Shown in pieces: positions 6,730 to 14,107 of a stretch of DNA of 30,422 nt. A program made the translations under genes and the position numbers. Positions within the stretch are counted from its first letter, which is position 1. Each line of letters opens with the position of its first letter. Location: positions 1 to 30,422 of the forward strand of contig USDD01000021.1 of the NCBI GenBank assembly GCA_900553265.1. Reading direction: 5' to 3'. Source of the stretch: an uncultured Eubacteriales bacterium. Its GTDB lineage: Bacteria; Bacillota; Clostridia; Christensenellales; Aristaeellaceae. Below the pieces are notes generated by a model, which searched no databases, was not told the origin of the DNA, and saw only the letters and a program-made list of their open reading frames with translations.

Positions 6730-7784
6730 AGAGAATTGCTGCGCTTCTGCTGGCGATGGTCTGCCTGCTGAGCCTGCCCGCGATGGCGGAGGAGATTCCG
6801 ATTTTTGATTCCCTGCTGGACGCGCGGGACTACCTCAACGAGCAGACGCTGACCTGTCCCGAGGAGATTTCCTTTCGCCTGTCCGATCCCGACGAATACG
6901 GCGGCGCGGACTTTCTCGCCTGTGCGCGCAGCATCGGCGGACAGTTCCGCGTCAACGGCTGGATGGACGGCGACGTGGTGACGCTGAGCTACACCTATTA
7001 TCCCGGCATGCGCATCTACCACGCCGTCGACGTCGGCGACGCGGCGGATCTGACGGACGACGAGCTGGCCGCGGCTCAGATCGCCTGCGACGTGGCCGCC
7101 GAGGCGCTGGAGCAGTCGGAGGACACGTTCAATCTGATGCTCTATCTGCACAACTGGCTGTGCGAAAACGTGACCTACGAGGCCATGCCCGAGGACTACG
7201 ACGAGATGCCCCGGGTCTGCGGCGCGGTGGGCGCGCTGGTGGACGGCCGCGCCAACTGTCAGGGCTACGCCGACGCGTTCCGGCTGCTGGGGCTGCTGTG
7301 CGGGCTGGAGGTGCGCAAGCAGGAGGGCTTCGACAGCGACGGCGGCGGGCACGACTGGAATGTGGTCTGCATCGAGGGCGACTGGTTCATCGTGGACGTG
7401 ACCTGGGACGACGTGGACGACAGCGACACCTGGAATTACGCCTATCTCAACGCCGGAACGGACGTCAACAACTACACCTGGAACGCCGGCGCGGCGGCGG
7501 CGGACGTCTGCTCCATCACTTATCCGCGCATGTGGTTCTACACCCGCACGGGCCGGGAGTACAGTGACGTGGCCGACATGGCCCGCGCGGCCTACTTCGC
7601 CCGCCGGGACGACGGCGTCGAGGTCTTCCGCGGCGTGGTCTATCAGCAGGGCCTCGACTGGGAGGATCTCAGTCAGGCGATTCTGGCGCTGGCCCAGGAG
7701 CGGGGCAAGAAGTGCAGCTGGCACATCGCCTGCTCCAACCGCGGGCCGTACAGCTACTATTCCGTGCGCTGGACCCAGTGGTGA
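6726..7784 (+). CDS. Secreted transglutaminase-like protein
   Basis: A 352-residue protein starting with GTG at 6726, with AAGGAGG at good spacing and the GTGA overlap with the previous stop. Residues 1-21 form a signal peptide (basic start, Leu/Ala-rich core, AMA cleavage box). The transglutaminase-like core spans about 135-235 with the expected Cys178 (ANCQGYADAF), His209 (GHDW) and Asp224 (VDVTWDD). Family members act as proteases, peptide N-glycanases or cross-linkers outside the cell. The substrate is not shown. The C-terminal 100 residues are unassigned. Its coupling to a tRNA-thiolation-type gene is odd and may simply be shared transcription. Confidence 0.85.
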   Translation: MKRIAALLLAMVCLLSLPAMAEEIPIFDSLLDARDYLNEQTLTCPEEISFRLSDPDEYGGADFLACARSIGGQFRVNGWMDGDVVTLSYTYYPGMRIYHAVDVGDAADLTDDELAAAQIACDVAAEALEQSEDTFNLMLYLHNWLCENVTYEAMPEDYDEMPRVCGAVGALVDGRANCQGYADAFRLLGLLCGLEVRKQEGFDSDGGGHDWNVVCIEGDWFIVDVTWDDVDDSDTWNYAYLNAGTDVNNYTWNAGAAAADVCSITYPRMWFYTRTGREYSDVADMARAAYFARRDDGVEVFRGVVYQQGLDWEDLSQAILALAQERGKKCSWHIACSNRGPYSYYSVRWTQW

Positions 7785-7817
7785 GCGGCGCGTTCAGCTT
7801 ATTTGTGCGGCGCTGCC

Positions 7818-7846
7818 TTGACAATTCGGCCAAAGCGTTCTACAAT
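7818..7846 (+). promoter_or_regulatory. Sigma-A promoter for the phosphoribosyltransferase gene
   Basis: TTGACA (7818-7823), a 17-bp spacer, then TACAAT (7841-7846), about 39 bases before the ATG at 7885. Confidence 0.9.
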
Positions 7847-7884
7847 AGATAATAGAGATTTGTGTGCAAAAGAGGTGCATCCCC

Positions 7885-8445
7885 ATGAAGGAATATTATC
7901 CGATGACCATCGCCGGTCTGGAGCGCAGGCTGCCGCTGTGCCCCATCAGCGACGAGCTGAAAATCGGCGCGTTTGTCATCTTCGGCGACCCCGAGCTGAC
8001 CACCGCCTGCGCCAGGGAGCTGCTCAAGCGCTGTCCGGAGCACGACGTGCTCATCACCGCCGAGTCCAAGGGCATTCCGCTCATCTGCGAGATGGCGCGC
8101 CTGCTGGGCAACGAGCGCTACATCCTCGCGCGCAAGGGCGCGAAGCTGTACATGCGCGACGTGTTCGCCGCCGAGGTGCATTCCATCACCACCGACCATC
8201 AGCAGACGCTGTATCTGGACGGCGCGGACGCGGAATACATGAAGGGCAAGCGCGTGGTCATCGTGGACGACGTGATCTCCACCGGCGAGTCCCTGCGCGC
8301 CATGGAGGAGCTGGTGCATCGCGCGGGCGGCAACATCGTGGGCCGCATGGCCATTCTGGCCGAGGGCGACGCCACCGAGCGTGACGACCTGATCTATCTG
8401 GAAAAGCTGCCGCTGTTCAACAAGGACGGCGACCCCATCGTCTGA
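7885..8445 (+). CDS. Phosphoribosyltransferase family protein, APRT-like
   Basis: A 186-residue type I phosphoribosyltransferase. The PRPP-binding loop is VVIVDDVISTGES at 124-136, and an upstream TAESKGIPL block matches the adenine phosphoribosyltransferase group. The likely reaction joins a purine base to PRPP, but related proteins act as regulators or use other bases, so apt is not assigned. The ATG at 7885 follows AAAGAGGTG; an in-frame ATG at 7864 is rejected because it leaves too short a leader after the promoter. The gene has its own promoter and a strong terminator, so it is monocistronic. Confidence 0.85.
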   Translation: MKEYYPMTIAGLERRLPLCPISDELKIGAFVIFGDPELTTACARELLKRCPEHDVLITAESKGIPLICEMARLLGNERYILARKGAKLYMRDVFAAEVHSITTDHQQTLYLDGADAEYMKGKRVVIVDDVISTGESLRAMEELVHRAGGNIVGRMAILAEGDATERDDLIYLEKLPLFNKDGDPIV

Positions 8446-8457
8446 GCTTCGGGACTT

Positions 8458-8508
8458 CCCGCGGCGGAGAAACCCGAAAACGGGCGCGTCCGCCGCGGGC
8501 GTTTTTTT
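8458..8508 (+). terminator. Rho-independent terminator
   Basis: CCCGCGGCGGA (8458-8468) and TCCGCCGCGGG (8489-8499) form an 11-bp stem. An inner CCCG-AAAA-CGGG hairpin sits at 8473-8484. Seven Ts follow at 8502-8508. Confidence 0.92.
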
Positions 8509-8535
8509 CCAAAATCCTCCGGAAAGGAAACAACC

Positions 8536-8982
8536 ATGAAAAAGCTGATTGATCTTGCGCGCAGCCATCGCGAGGCGCTGAGCTATCTGTTCTTCGGCGC
8601 GCTGACCACGCTGGTGAACATCGCCGCCTACAACCTGCTCGACCGCGCGGGGCTGCCCACGCTGCCGGCCACAGGGCTGGCCACCGCCATTTCGATTCTG
8701 TTCGCCTATTTCACCAACCGCCGCTGGGTGTTCGAAAGCCGCGCCGAGGGAAGGGCGGCGTGGATGGAATTCGGCGCGTTCGTGGCCTGCCGGCTGTCCA
8801 CGCTGCTGCTGGACATGGCCTTTATGGGCGTGACGGTGGACTTTCTGGGCACGCGCTGGATCGGCGCGGACGCGGGAAAGAGCTGGACGCTCTGGAAAAA
8901 CGCCATGAAGCTGGCCTCCAACGTGGTGGTGGTGGTGGTCAACTACGTGCTCAGCAAGCGCGTGATCTTCAGGAAGAAGTGA
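8536..8982 (+). CDS. GtrA family membrane protein
   Basis: A 148-residue integral membrane protein of the GtrA family. Four hydrophobic helices are visible, with the family pattern LSYLFFGALTTLVN near the N-terminus and FAYFTNRRWVF in the second loop. GtrA proteins are thought to move lipid-linked sugars such as undecaprenyl-phosphate glucose across the membrane, or to help polysaccharide glycosyltransferases. The ATG at 8536 follows AAAGGAAAC. It lies between two terminators, and no promoter was placed. The glycosyltransferases in this window lie 14 kb away. Confidence 0.87.
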   Translation: MKKLIDLARSHREALSYLFFGALTTLVNIAAYNLLDRAGLPTLPATGLATAISILFAYFTNRRWVFESRAEGRAAWMEFGAFVACRLSTLLLDMAFMGVTVDFLGTRWIGADAGKSWTLWKNAMKLASNVVVVVVNYVLSKRVIFRKK

Positions 8983-9048
8983 GGCGGCGCCGCCCGAATG
9001 GAGCGGTGCTGTGCTGAAATTTCTGAGATTTAATTCTCTGTAAACCCA

Positions 9049-9077
9049 TTGACAGCAAAGGCTCGGAGGGGTATAAT
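9049..9077 (+). promoter_or_regulatory. Perfect consensus promoter of the cysK leader
   Basis: TTGACA (9049-9054), a 17-bp spacer, then TATAAT (9072-9077). It starts a leader of nearly 290 bases before the cysK ATG. Confidence 0.92.
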
Positions 9078-9123
9078 ACATTCAACCTAGTGAATTGATA
9101 GGAAACGAGAGGAGATGGATCGG

Positions 9124-9180
9124 ATGCGCTGCTGTATGATGACGTCCTTCGATCTGCCCTTCGTTTGTCCTCGCGCGTAA
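9124..9180 (+). CDS. Cysteine-rich leader peptide upstream of cysK
   Basis: An 18-residue ORF, MRCCMMTSFDLPFVCPRA. Cys codons TGC-TGT stand in tandem at residues 3-4 and a third is at 15. AGAGGAG ends nine bases before the ATG at 9124; an in-frame ATG at 9115 abuts that site and is less likely. The peptide itself probably has no function: the ORF lies between a consensus promoter and an attenuator-type terminator, so its translation should report Cys-tRNA supply. Codons 8-12 form one arm of the predicted antiterminator. I infer regulation by translation, since no homologue could be checked. Confidence 0.8.
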   Translation: MRCCMMTSFDLPFVCPRA

Positions 9181-9221
9181 TCTCCATTTTGGCATGGGCC
9201 GGATGCGCGGGCAGCCGAAGG
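9146..9221 (+). promoter_or_regulatory. Predicted antiterminator of the cysK attenuator
   Basis: CCTTCG (9146-9151) can pair with CGAAGG (9216-9221), and CTGCCC (9154-9159) with GGGCAG (9209-9214), separated by a small internal loop. This 12-bp helix uses the 5' arm and loop of the terminator, so both cannot form together. A ribosome halted at the tandem Cys codons (9130-9135) would leave 9146 onward free and favour it. Upstream, 9116-9124 can pair with 9148-9156 (nine pairs including G-U), a possible protector that sequesters the antiterminator strand. Confidence 0.75.
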
Positions 9222-9238
9222 GGCTGACCCGTTTTTTT
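9208..9238 (+). terminator. Attenuator terminator in the cysK leader
   Basis: CGGGCAGCC (9208-9216) pairs with GGCTG-A-CCCG (9222-9231) with one bulged A and a five-base loop, followed by seven Ts (9232-9238). It lies between the leader ORF and cysK on the same strand, so it must be read through for cysK to be expressed. Confidence 0.88.
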
Positions 9239-9265
9239 CATATTCTCCAAAGAGAGGCGAGAGCG

Positions 9266-9304
9266 ATGACCGCGCGCAACGCAAAGGCGTTCTTCCGATG
9301 TTGA
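9266..9304 (+). CDS. Second mini-ORF in the cysK leader
   Basis: A 12-residue frame, MTARNAKAFFRC, after the attenuator. AGAGAGGCGA precedes its ATG, and a Cys codon comes directly before the TGA. Its end overlaps an ATG at 9298 that is in frame with cysK. It may be chance, a second cysteine sensor, or a device for coupling translation into an N-extended CysK. Confidence 0.35.
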   Translation: MTARNAKAFFRC

Positions 9305-9369
9305 ACCGCAAGGAACGCGCCCGAAGAGAAATTTCCATAAAAAATGAGAGAATAAAGGAGACGAACATC

Positions 9370-10299
9370 ATGTCCAAGATCTATACTTCCGCAGACCAGC
9401 TGATCGGCAAGACCCCCCTGTTGGAGCTGACCCACATCGAGAAAAAGTACGGCCTGAAGGCGAAGATTCTGGCCAAGCTGGAGTACTTCAATCCCGCCGG
9501 CTCGGTCAAGGATCGCGTGGCTAAGGCCATGATCGACGACGCGGAGGCGAAGGGCCTTCTGAAGGAGGGCTCGGTCATCATCGAGCCCACCTCCGGCAAC
9601 ACCGGCATCGGCCTTGCGTCCGTGGCCGCGGCGCGGGGCTATCGCATCATCATCGTCATGCCCGACACCATGTCCGTGGAGCGCCGCCAGCTGATGAAGG
9701 CCTACGGCGCGGAGCTGGTGCTCTCCGAGGGCGCGAAGGGCATGAAGGGCGCCATCGCCAAGGCCGACGAGCTGGCGAAGGAGATCCCCAACAGCTTCAT
9801 TCCCGGACAGTTCGTCAATCCCGCCAACCCGAAGGCTCACTTCGAGACCACCGGCCCGGAGATCTACGAGGACACCGACGGCGAGGTCGATATCTTCGTC
9901 GCGGGCGTGGGCACCGGCGGAACCATCACCGGCGTGGGGCAGTATCTCAAGAGCAAGAAGCCCGAGGTGAAGGTCGTGGCCGTGGAGCCCAGGAGCTCGG
10001 CGGTGCTGTCCACGGGCGTGGCCGGCGCGCACAAGATTCAGGGCATCGGCGCGGGCTTCGTGCCGGACGTGCTGGATACCAAGATCTACGACGAGATCAT
10101 CCCCGTGGAGAACGACGACGCGTTCGCCGCCGGCCGCGAAATCGGCCGCAGCGAGGGCGTGCTGGTGGGCATCTCCTCCGGCGCGGCGGTCTGGGCCGCC
10201 GTGGAGCTGGCGCGCCGCCCCGAAAACGAGGGCAAGACCATCGTGGCGCTGCTGCCCGACACTGGCGACCGCTATCTGTCCACCCCGCTGTTCGCGTAA
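9370..10299 (+). CDS. cysK: Cysteine synthase (O-acetylserine sulfhydrylase)
   Basis: A 309-residue PLP enzyme that makes cysteine from O-acetylserine and sulfide in the cytoplasm. The PLP lysine is Lys47 in NPAGSVKDR. The substrate loop PTSGNTG is at 73-79, and GTGGTITG is the phosphate-binding loop. Length and motifs match the CysK family closely. The ATG at 9370 has AAAGGAG upstream. An in-frame ATG at 9298 would add 24 basic residues with no family match, so it is not preferred. Expression is probably set by the cysteine leader and attenuator upstream. mnmA, a user of cysteine sulfur, follows 150 bp later. Confidence 0.95.
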   Translation: MSKIYTSADQLIGKTPLLELTHIEKKYGLKAKILAKLEYFNPAGSVKDRVAKAMIDDAEAKGLLKEGSVIIEPTSGNTGIGLASVAAARGYRIIIVMPDTMSVERRQLMKAYGAELVLSEGAKGMKGAIAKADELAKEIPNSFIPGQFVNPANPKAHFETTGPEIYEDTDGEVDIFVAGVGTGGTITGVGQYLKSKKPEVKVVAVEPRSSAVLSTGVAGAHKIQGIGAGFVPDVLDTKIYDEIIPVENDDAFAAGREIGRSEGVLVGISSGAAVWAAVELARRPENEGKTIVALLPDTGDRYLSTPLFA

Positions 10300-10311
10300 A
10301 AAACAAACCGT

Positions 10312-10337
10312 GGGATTCCGGCAAACGACGGAATCCC
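10312..10337 (+). other. Hairpin after cysK without a T-run
   Basis: GGGATTCCG (10312-10320) and CGGAATCCC (10329-10337) form a perfect 9-bp stem 12 bases past the cysK stop. An A/T-rich stretch follows, but no T-run on the plus strand. It may be a weak terminator or a 3' stability structure, allowing some read-through into mnmA. Confidence 0.55.
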
Positions 10338-10364
10338 GCATAAATAAAAAAACTCATCCCTCCA

Positions 10365-10397
10365 GCCCGAAGCCCACCAAACAAACGGGTTTCGGGC
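10365..10397 (+). other. Hairpin upstream of mnmA
   Basis: GCCCGAAGCCC (10365-10375) and GGGTTTCGGGC (10387-10397) pair over 11 positions with one G-U. It lies 52 bases before the mnmA ATG. No T-run or known riboswitch core is seen. Confidence 0.5.
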
Positions 10398-10449
10398 GCT
10401 TCTATGAGCGGGACGCGCTTTCATTTTTGGCAATAAGGAGCGTTTTTTC

Positions 10450-11520
10450 ATGAAGGTACTGGTCGCCATGAGCGGCGGCGTGGATTCCAGCGTCGCGGCC
10501 AAGCTGCTCCGAGACGCGGGCTGCGAATGCGTGGGCTGCACGATGAAGCTGTTTCAGAACGAGGACGCAGGCATTTCCAAGGGGCACACCTGCTGCGCGC
10601 TGGACGATGTGGAGGATGCGCGCAGCGTGGCGTGGCGGCTGGGCATGGAGCACTTCGTGTTCAATTTCTCCGACGATTTCCGCCGGAAGATCATCGGCCG
10701 CTTCGCCGAGGCGTATCTGAATGGCCGCACGCCCAATCCCTGCATCGACTGCAACCGCTTCATGAAGTTCGACAGGCTGTTCGACCGGGCGGACGTGCTG
10801 GGCTGCACCCACATCGCCACCGGCCATTACGCCCGTGTGGCCATGGAGAACGGGAAGTACGTTCTGAAGAAGGCGCTGGACGAGACGAAGGATCAGAGCT
10901 ACGTGCTCTACGCCATGACGCAGGCGCAGCTGGCGCGCGCGCTGTTTCCGCTGGGCGAACTGCGCAAGAGCGAGACGCGCGCCCTCGCCGAGGCCGGCGG
11001 CTTTGTCAACGCCCGCAAGCCCGACAGCCAGGACATCTGCTTCGCGCCCGACGGCGATTACGCCGCGGCGGTGGAGCGCTACGCCGGCCATCCCGCCGAG
11101 CCGGGGGACTTCGTGGACAGGAGCGGCTGTCCGCTGGGGAAGCATCGGGGCGTCATCCGATACACCGTGGGCCAGCATCGCGGGCTGGGCGTGCCGCTGC
11201 CGGGCAAGCGCTATGTGGTGCGCATCTGCGCCGCGGACAACACGGTGACGCTGGGCGAGGAGGCCGACCTCTATTCCGCCGGAGCGCTGGTGGGCGAGGT
11301 CAGCTGGATCGCCGGCGAGCCGCCCGCCGGGCCGGTGCGCTGCGCCGCGAAGGTGCGCTATCGCCAGCGCGAGCAGAGCGCGTGGGCGGAGCCGCTGCCG
11401 GGAGGGAAGCTTCGCCTGCGCTTCGACGAGCCGCAGCGCGCCGTCACGCCGGGACAGGCGGCGGTGCTGTACGACGGAGACACGGTGCTGGGCGGCGGAG
11501 AGATCCTCACGGCGGAGTGA
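10450..11520 (+). CDS. mnmA: tRNA-specific 2-thiouridylase MnmA
   Basis: A 356-residue enzyme that thiolates U34 of Lys, Glu and Gln tRNAs, taking persulfide sulfur that comes ultimately from cysteine. The PP-loop SGGVDSS is at 8-14. The catalytic cysteine is Cys98 (TPNPCIDCN) and its partner Cys197 (SQDICF), in the usual positions. GHYARV and the central TVGQHRGLG block and C-terminal barrel are all present, so it is full length. The ATG at 10450 follows AAGGAGCG. It may share the cysK transcript, or use a promoter I could not place. Confidence 0.95.
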   Translation: MKVLVAMSGGVDSSVAAKLLRDAGCECVGCTMKLFQNEDAGISKGHTCCALDDVEDARSVAWRLGMEHFVFNFSDDFRRKIIGRFAEAYLNGRTPNPCIDCNRFMKFDRLFDRADVLGCTHIATGHYARVAMENGKYVLKKALDETKDQSYVLYAMTQAQLARALFPLGELRKSETRALAEAGGFVNARKPDSQDICFAPDGDYAAAVERYAGHPAEPGDFVDRSGCPLGKHRGVIRYTVGQHRGLGVPLPGKRYVVRICAADNTVTLGEEADLYSAGALVGEVSWIAGEPPAGPVRCAAKVRYRQREQSAWAEPLPGGKLRLRFDEPQRAVTPGQAAVLYDGDTVLGGGEILTAE

Positions 11521-11879
11521 GCGCGGCGCGGCTTTGTTTGCAGCGCGTGTGAACCGCGCGGCATTTCGAAGGGACAGCGCCGCCCGCCGGGCCGGCGCGC
11601 TGCGCCGCGAAGGCGCGGCCAACGCCAGCCGGGCAGTGCGCGTGGGCGAGCCATCCGCCGGACGGGCACGGCTGTCGTCAGGCTGTGCATTGTCCGCTGC
11701 GGACAGATTTATCCGGAAACAGAACGGTTCACGAAGCGGGCGGCACCCGCTCTGTGCTTTTTTGCATCTTTTCAGCTTTGAATTTCATTTTGCTGAAGCA
11801 AAGCCGCCGAATTGCCGCCGCATTTTCGAATTCCTGCGGAATGAAACGCTTAAAATTGCAAAAAATAACATTCCACCCA
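11521..11879. other. Gene-free region with a degenerate copy of the mnmA 3' part
   Basis: No convincing gene. Positions 11581-11660 resemble 11321-11400 inside mnmA, at an offset of exactly 260. The first 37 bases match at 35, and 11631-11648 match 11371-11388 at 16 of 18, with drift between. The copy carries no open frame of its own. A 15-bp palindrome, TGTCCGC-T-GCGGACA, follows at 11691-11705. The rest is AT-richer spacer leading to the gdhA promoter. Confidence 0.65.
11735..11763 (+). terminator. Possible weak terminator downstream of mnmA
   Basis: AGCGGG (11735-11740) and CCCGCT (11746-11751) form a 6-bp stem. Six Ts (11758-11763) follow after a six-base gap, which is wider than ideal. 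It could end mnmA transcripts before the gdhA promoter. Confidence 0.4.
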
Positions 11880-11908
11880 TTGCCAAAACGGCGGGAAGGG
11901 AATATAAT
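11880..11908 (+). promoter_or_regulatory. Sigma-A promoter for gdhA
   Basis: TTGCCA (11880-11885), a 17-bp spacer, then TATAAT (11903-11908). It gives a leader of about 90 bases before the ATG at 12008, containing the TTGCA-N4-TGCAA dyad. Confidence 0.87.
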
Positions 11909-11958
11909 AGGTTTCGGAATTTATGAAAAAGCGCCGCGCCGTTTTTGCATTTTCTCCG

Positions 11959-11974
11959 TTTGCAAGGATGCAAA
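11959..11974. promoter_or_regulatory. Dyad TTTGCA-AGGA-TGCAAA in the gdhA leader
   Basis: Perfect 6-bp inverted arms around a 4-base centre, about 45 bases downstream of the predicted transcription start. Its core, TTGCA-N4-TGCAA, recurs with the same spacing upstream of the XRE regulator gene (22550-22563). It is a candidate roadblock-type operator. Confidence 0.55.
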
Positions 11975-12007
11975 TCGCCGGGAGCGCATTGGGAGGAGAA
12001 GCAAATT

Positions 12008-13354
12008 ATGGCTCTGAAAAACGCATATCTGATCGACCTGATGAACCGCGTGGAGCAGCGCAACCCGAACGACGCCCAGTTTCTGATTACCGTGCGCAGC
12101 GTGCTGGAATCCATCGAGCCCGTGGTGGAGGCCCGCCCGGAGCTGATCGAGAAGGGCGTGCTGGAGCTGTTTGTGGAGCAGGAGCGCGTGGTCACGTTCC
12201 GCGTGCCGTGGGTGGACGACGCGGGCAAAGTGCGCGTCAACCGCGGCTTCCGCGTGCAGGGCAACAGCGCCATCGGCCCCTACAAGGGCGGCCTGCGCTT
12301 CCATCCGTCGGTCAATCTGGACATCGTGAAGTTCCTCGCCTTTGAGCAGACGCTCAAGAATTCGCTGACCACGCTGCCCATCGGCGGCGGCAAGGGCGGA
12401 AGCGACTTCGACCCCAAGGGCAAGTCCGACAACGAGGTCATGCGCTTCTGTCAGAGCTTCATGACCGAGCTGTATCGCCACATCGGCCCCGACACCGACG
12501 TGCCCGCGGGCGACATCGGCGTGGGCGCGCGGGAGATCGGCTATCTCTACGGCCAGTACAAGCGCCTGACCGGCGACTACTGCGGCGTGCTCACCGGCAA
12601 GGGCCTCACCTACGGCGGCTCGCTGGCGCGCAGGGAGGCCACCGGCTACGGCCTGTGCTATTTCACCCAGGAAATGCTCGCCGATCAGGGCCGCTCCTTC
12701 AACGGCGCGACGGTGGTAATCTCCGGCTCCGGCAACGTGGCCATCTACGCCTGCGAAAAGGCGACGCAGCTGGGCGGAAAGGTCGTGGCCATGTCCGACT
12801 CCAACGGCTACATCCACGATCCCGCGGGCATCGATCTCGCCGCCGTGAAGCAGATCAAGGAGGTTCGCCGCGGCCGCATCCGCGAGTACGTCGCCGACCA
12901 TCCCGGCGCGACCTATACCGAGGGCTGCAGGGGCGTGTGGACCATTCCCTGCGACATCGCGCTGCCCTGCGCGACCCAGAACGAGCTGGATCTGACCTCC
13001 GCCAAGTCGCTCATCGCCAACGGCTGTCTGTGCGTCTCCGAGGGCGCGAACATGCCCTGCACCATGGACGCCATCGCGGCGCTCCAGTCCGCGGGCGTGC
13101 TCTTCGGGCCCGCCAAGGCCGCCAACGCCGGCGGCGTGGCCACCTCCGCGCTGGAGATGAGCCAGAACTCCATGCGCTATTCCTGGACGTTCGAAGAGGT
13201 GGACGCGAAGCTCCAGGGCATCATGAAGGGCATCTACCACAACGTCGCCGACGCGGCCAAGACCTACGGCTGCGCGGGCAACCTCGAAGCCGGCGCAAAC
13301 ATCGCGGGCTTCCTGAAGGTGGCCGACGCGATGCTGGCCCAGGGCGTCTGCTGA
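12008..13354 (+). CDS. gdhA: NADP-type glutamate dehydrogenase
   Basis: A 448-residue hexameric-type glutamate dehydrogenase that interconverts 2-oxoglutarate plus ammonia and glutamate. The family core is complete: the IGPYKGGLRFHP lysine region, PIGGGKGGSDFDPKGKS with the catalytic lysine, and the Rossmann loop SGSGNVA before the C-terminal half. Length and sequence resemble the anabolic 447-residue enterobacterial enzyme, so NADP(H) use is likely but not proven. The ATG at 12008 follows GGGAGGAG. It has its own promoter and terminator. A dyad in its leader suggests control by a repressor. Confidence 0.95.
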   Translation: MALKNAYLIDLMNRVEQRNPNDAQFLITVRSVLESIEPVVEARPELIEKGVLELFVEQERVVTFRVPWVDDAGKVRVNRGFRVQGNSAIGPYKGGLRFHPSVNLDIVKFLAFEQTLKNSLTTLPIGGGKGGSDFDPKGKSDNEVMRFCQSFMTELYRHIGPDTDVPAGDIGVGAREIGYLYGQYKRLTGDYCGVLTGKGLTYGGSLARREATGYGLCYFTQEMLADQGRSFNGATVVISGSGNVAIYACEKATQLGGKVVAMSDSNGYIHDPAGIDLAAVKQIKEVRRGRIREYVADHPGATYTEGCRGVWTIPCDIALPCATQNELDLTSAKSLIANGCLCVSEGANMPCTMDAIAALQSAGVLFGPAKAANAGGVATSALEMSQNSMRYSWTFEEVDAKLQGIMKGIYHNVADAAKTYGCAGNLEAGANIAGFLKVADAMLAQGVC

Positions 13355-13395
13355 AAAAAAAGCGCTATAAATCGTATCTGAACGCCAAAACGATT

Positions 13396-13428
13396 GCGGC
13401 GGGGGAACAAGTCCCCCGCCGCCTTTTT
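13396..13428 (+). terminator. Rho-independent terminator of gdhA
   Basis: GCGGCGGGGGA (13396-13406) and TCCCCCGCCGC (13412-13422) form an 11-bp stem with a five-base loop, followed by five Ts (13424-13428). The T-run overlaps the stop codon of the convergent SGNH gene. Confidence 0.93.
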
Positions 13429-14074
13429 ACCTGTCGAATCCAACCGCAGAGAGGAATTTCTTCGCGATGTACATGCATCCGGTCTGATTGGGATGGATGC
13501 GATCCCATGCGATGTTGCAGGGATGCATATGTACAAACAGCTCGTCCCACGCCTTCTGCAGATCCACGAACACCAGACGGTGCTTCTCAGCCAGCTCCTT
13601 CACGATGGCGCCGTATTCGTCCATCCGCGCGCGCATGGGGTCGGCGCGGTTGGGCTCCATGAAATACGGAGTCATCAGAATCATGCCCTTCACATGGGGC
13701 AGCGTGCGCTCGATGATCCGCTCGTAGCAGGCGCGATAGTCCTCGGGCGAGACGTGCGTCTCAGTCATTTCGGGCGAATCGAACTGCCGCCACACGTCGT
13801 TGATGCCGATGAGCACGCTCACCCAGTCGGGATGCTGATCCATCACGTCCGTCTGCCAGCGCTTCTCCAGATCGCGGCACTGGTTGCCGTCGATGCCCAT
13901 GTTCACCACGCGCAGGTGCTCCTCGGGATACATGCAGCCCAGAAGCGCGCCGGCGCAGGCCACATAGCTCGTTCCCCAGGCGTTGAACAGGCCCTCGCCC
14001 ACGGGCTTGGCGCGGCTGTAATCCGAAATGGAGTCGCCGATAAAGAGAATTTTGTCTCCCCTGTCAAAAATCAT
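13427..14074 (-). CDS. SGNH/GDSL-type hydrolase
   Basis: A 215-residue esterase-like protein. Block I is GDSIS (13-17) with the nucleophile Ser15. Block II has the Gly in NMGIDGN, block III has GIND, and block V is WDRIHPN with the Asp-x-x-His pair. All four SGNH residues are therefore present. There is no signal peptide, so it probably acts in the cytoplasm, as in the acetyl-esterase branch. The ATG at 14074 was chosen for its AAGG spacing; an ATG three codons upstream (14083) is also possible. It is the last gene of the apparent gltX cluster, 33 bp after the phosphodiesterase-like gene. Confidence 0.87.
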   Translation of the reverse strand: MIFDRGDKILFIGDSISDYSRAKPVGEGLFNAWGTSYVACAGALLGCMYPEEHLRVVNMGIDGNQCRDLEKRWQTDVMDQHPDWVSVLIGINDVWRQFDSPEMTETHVSPEDYRACYERIIERTLPHVKGMILMTPYFMEPNRADPMRARMDEYGAIVKELAEKHRLVFVDLQKAWDELFVHMHPCNIAWDRIHPNQTGCMYIAKKFLSAVGFDR

Positions 14075-14107
14075 TGGTCTCATCCTTCCCTCATTGAGTT
14101 CTGTATT

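Noticed and set aside
9055..9370. T-box or SAM riboswitch in the cysK leader
   Set aside because: No T-box core (TGGNACCGCG-type) or SAM-I-like core was found. A short ORF with competing hairpins explains the leader better.
10312..10337. Intrinsic terminator of cysK
   Set aside because: A good stem, but no T-run on the plus strand; kept only as a hairpin.
11923..12345. Open frame from the ATG at 11923, overlapping gdhA
   Set aside because: It has no ribosome site, lies a few bases from the predicted transcription start, and most of it is an out-of-frame shadow of gdhA.
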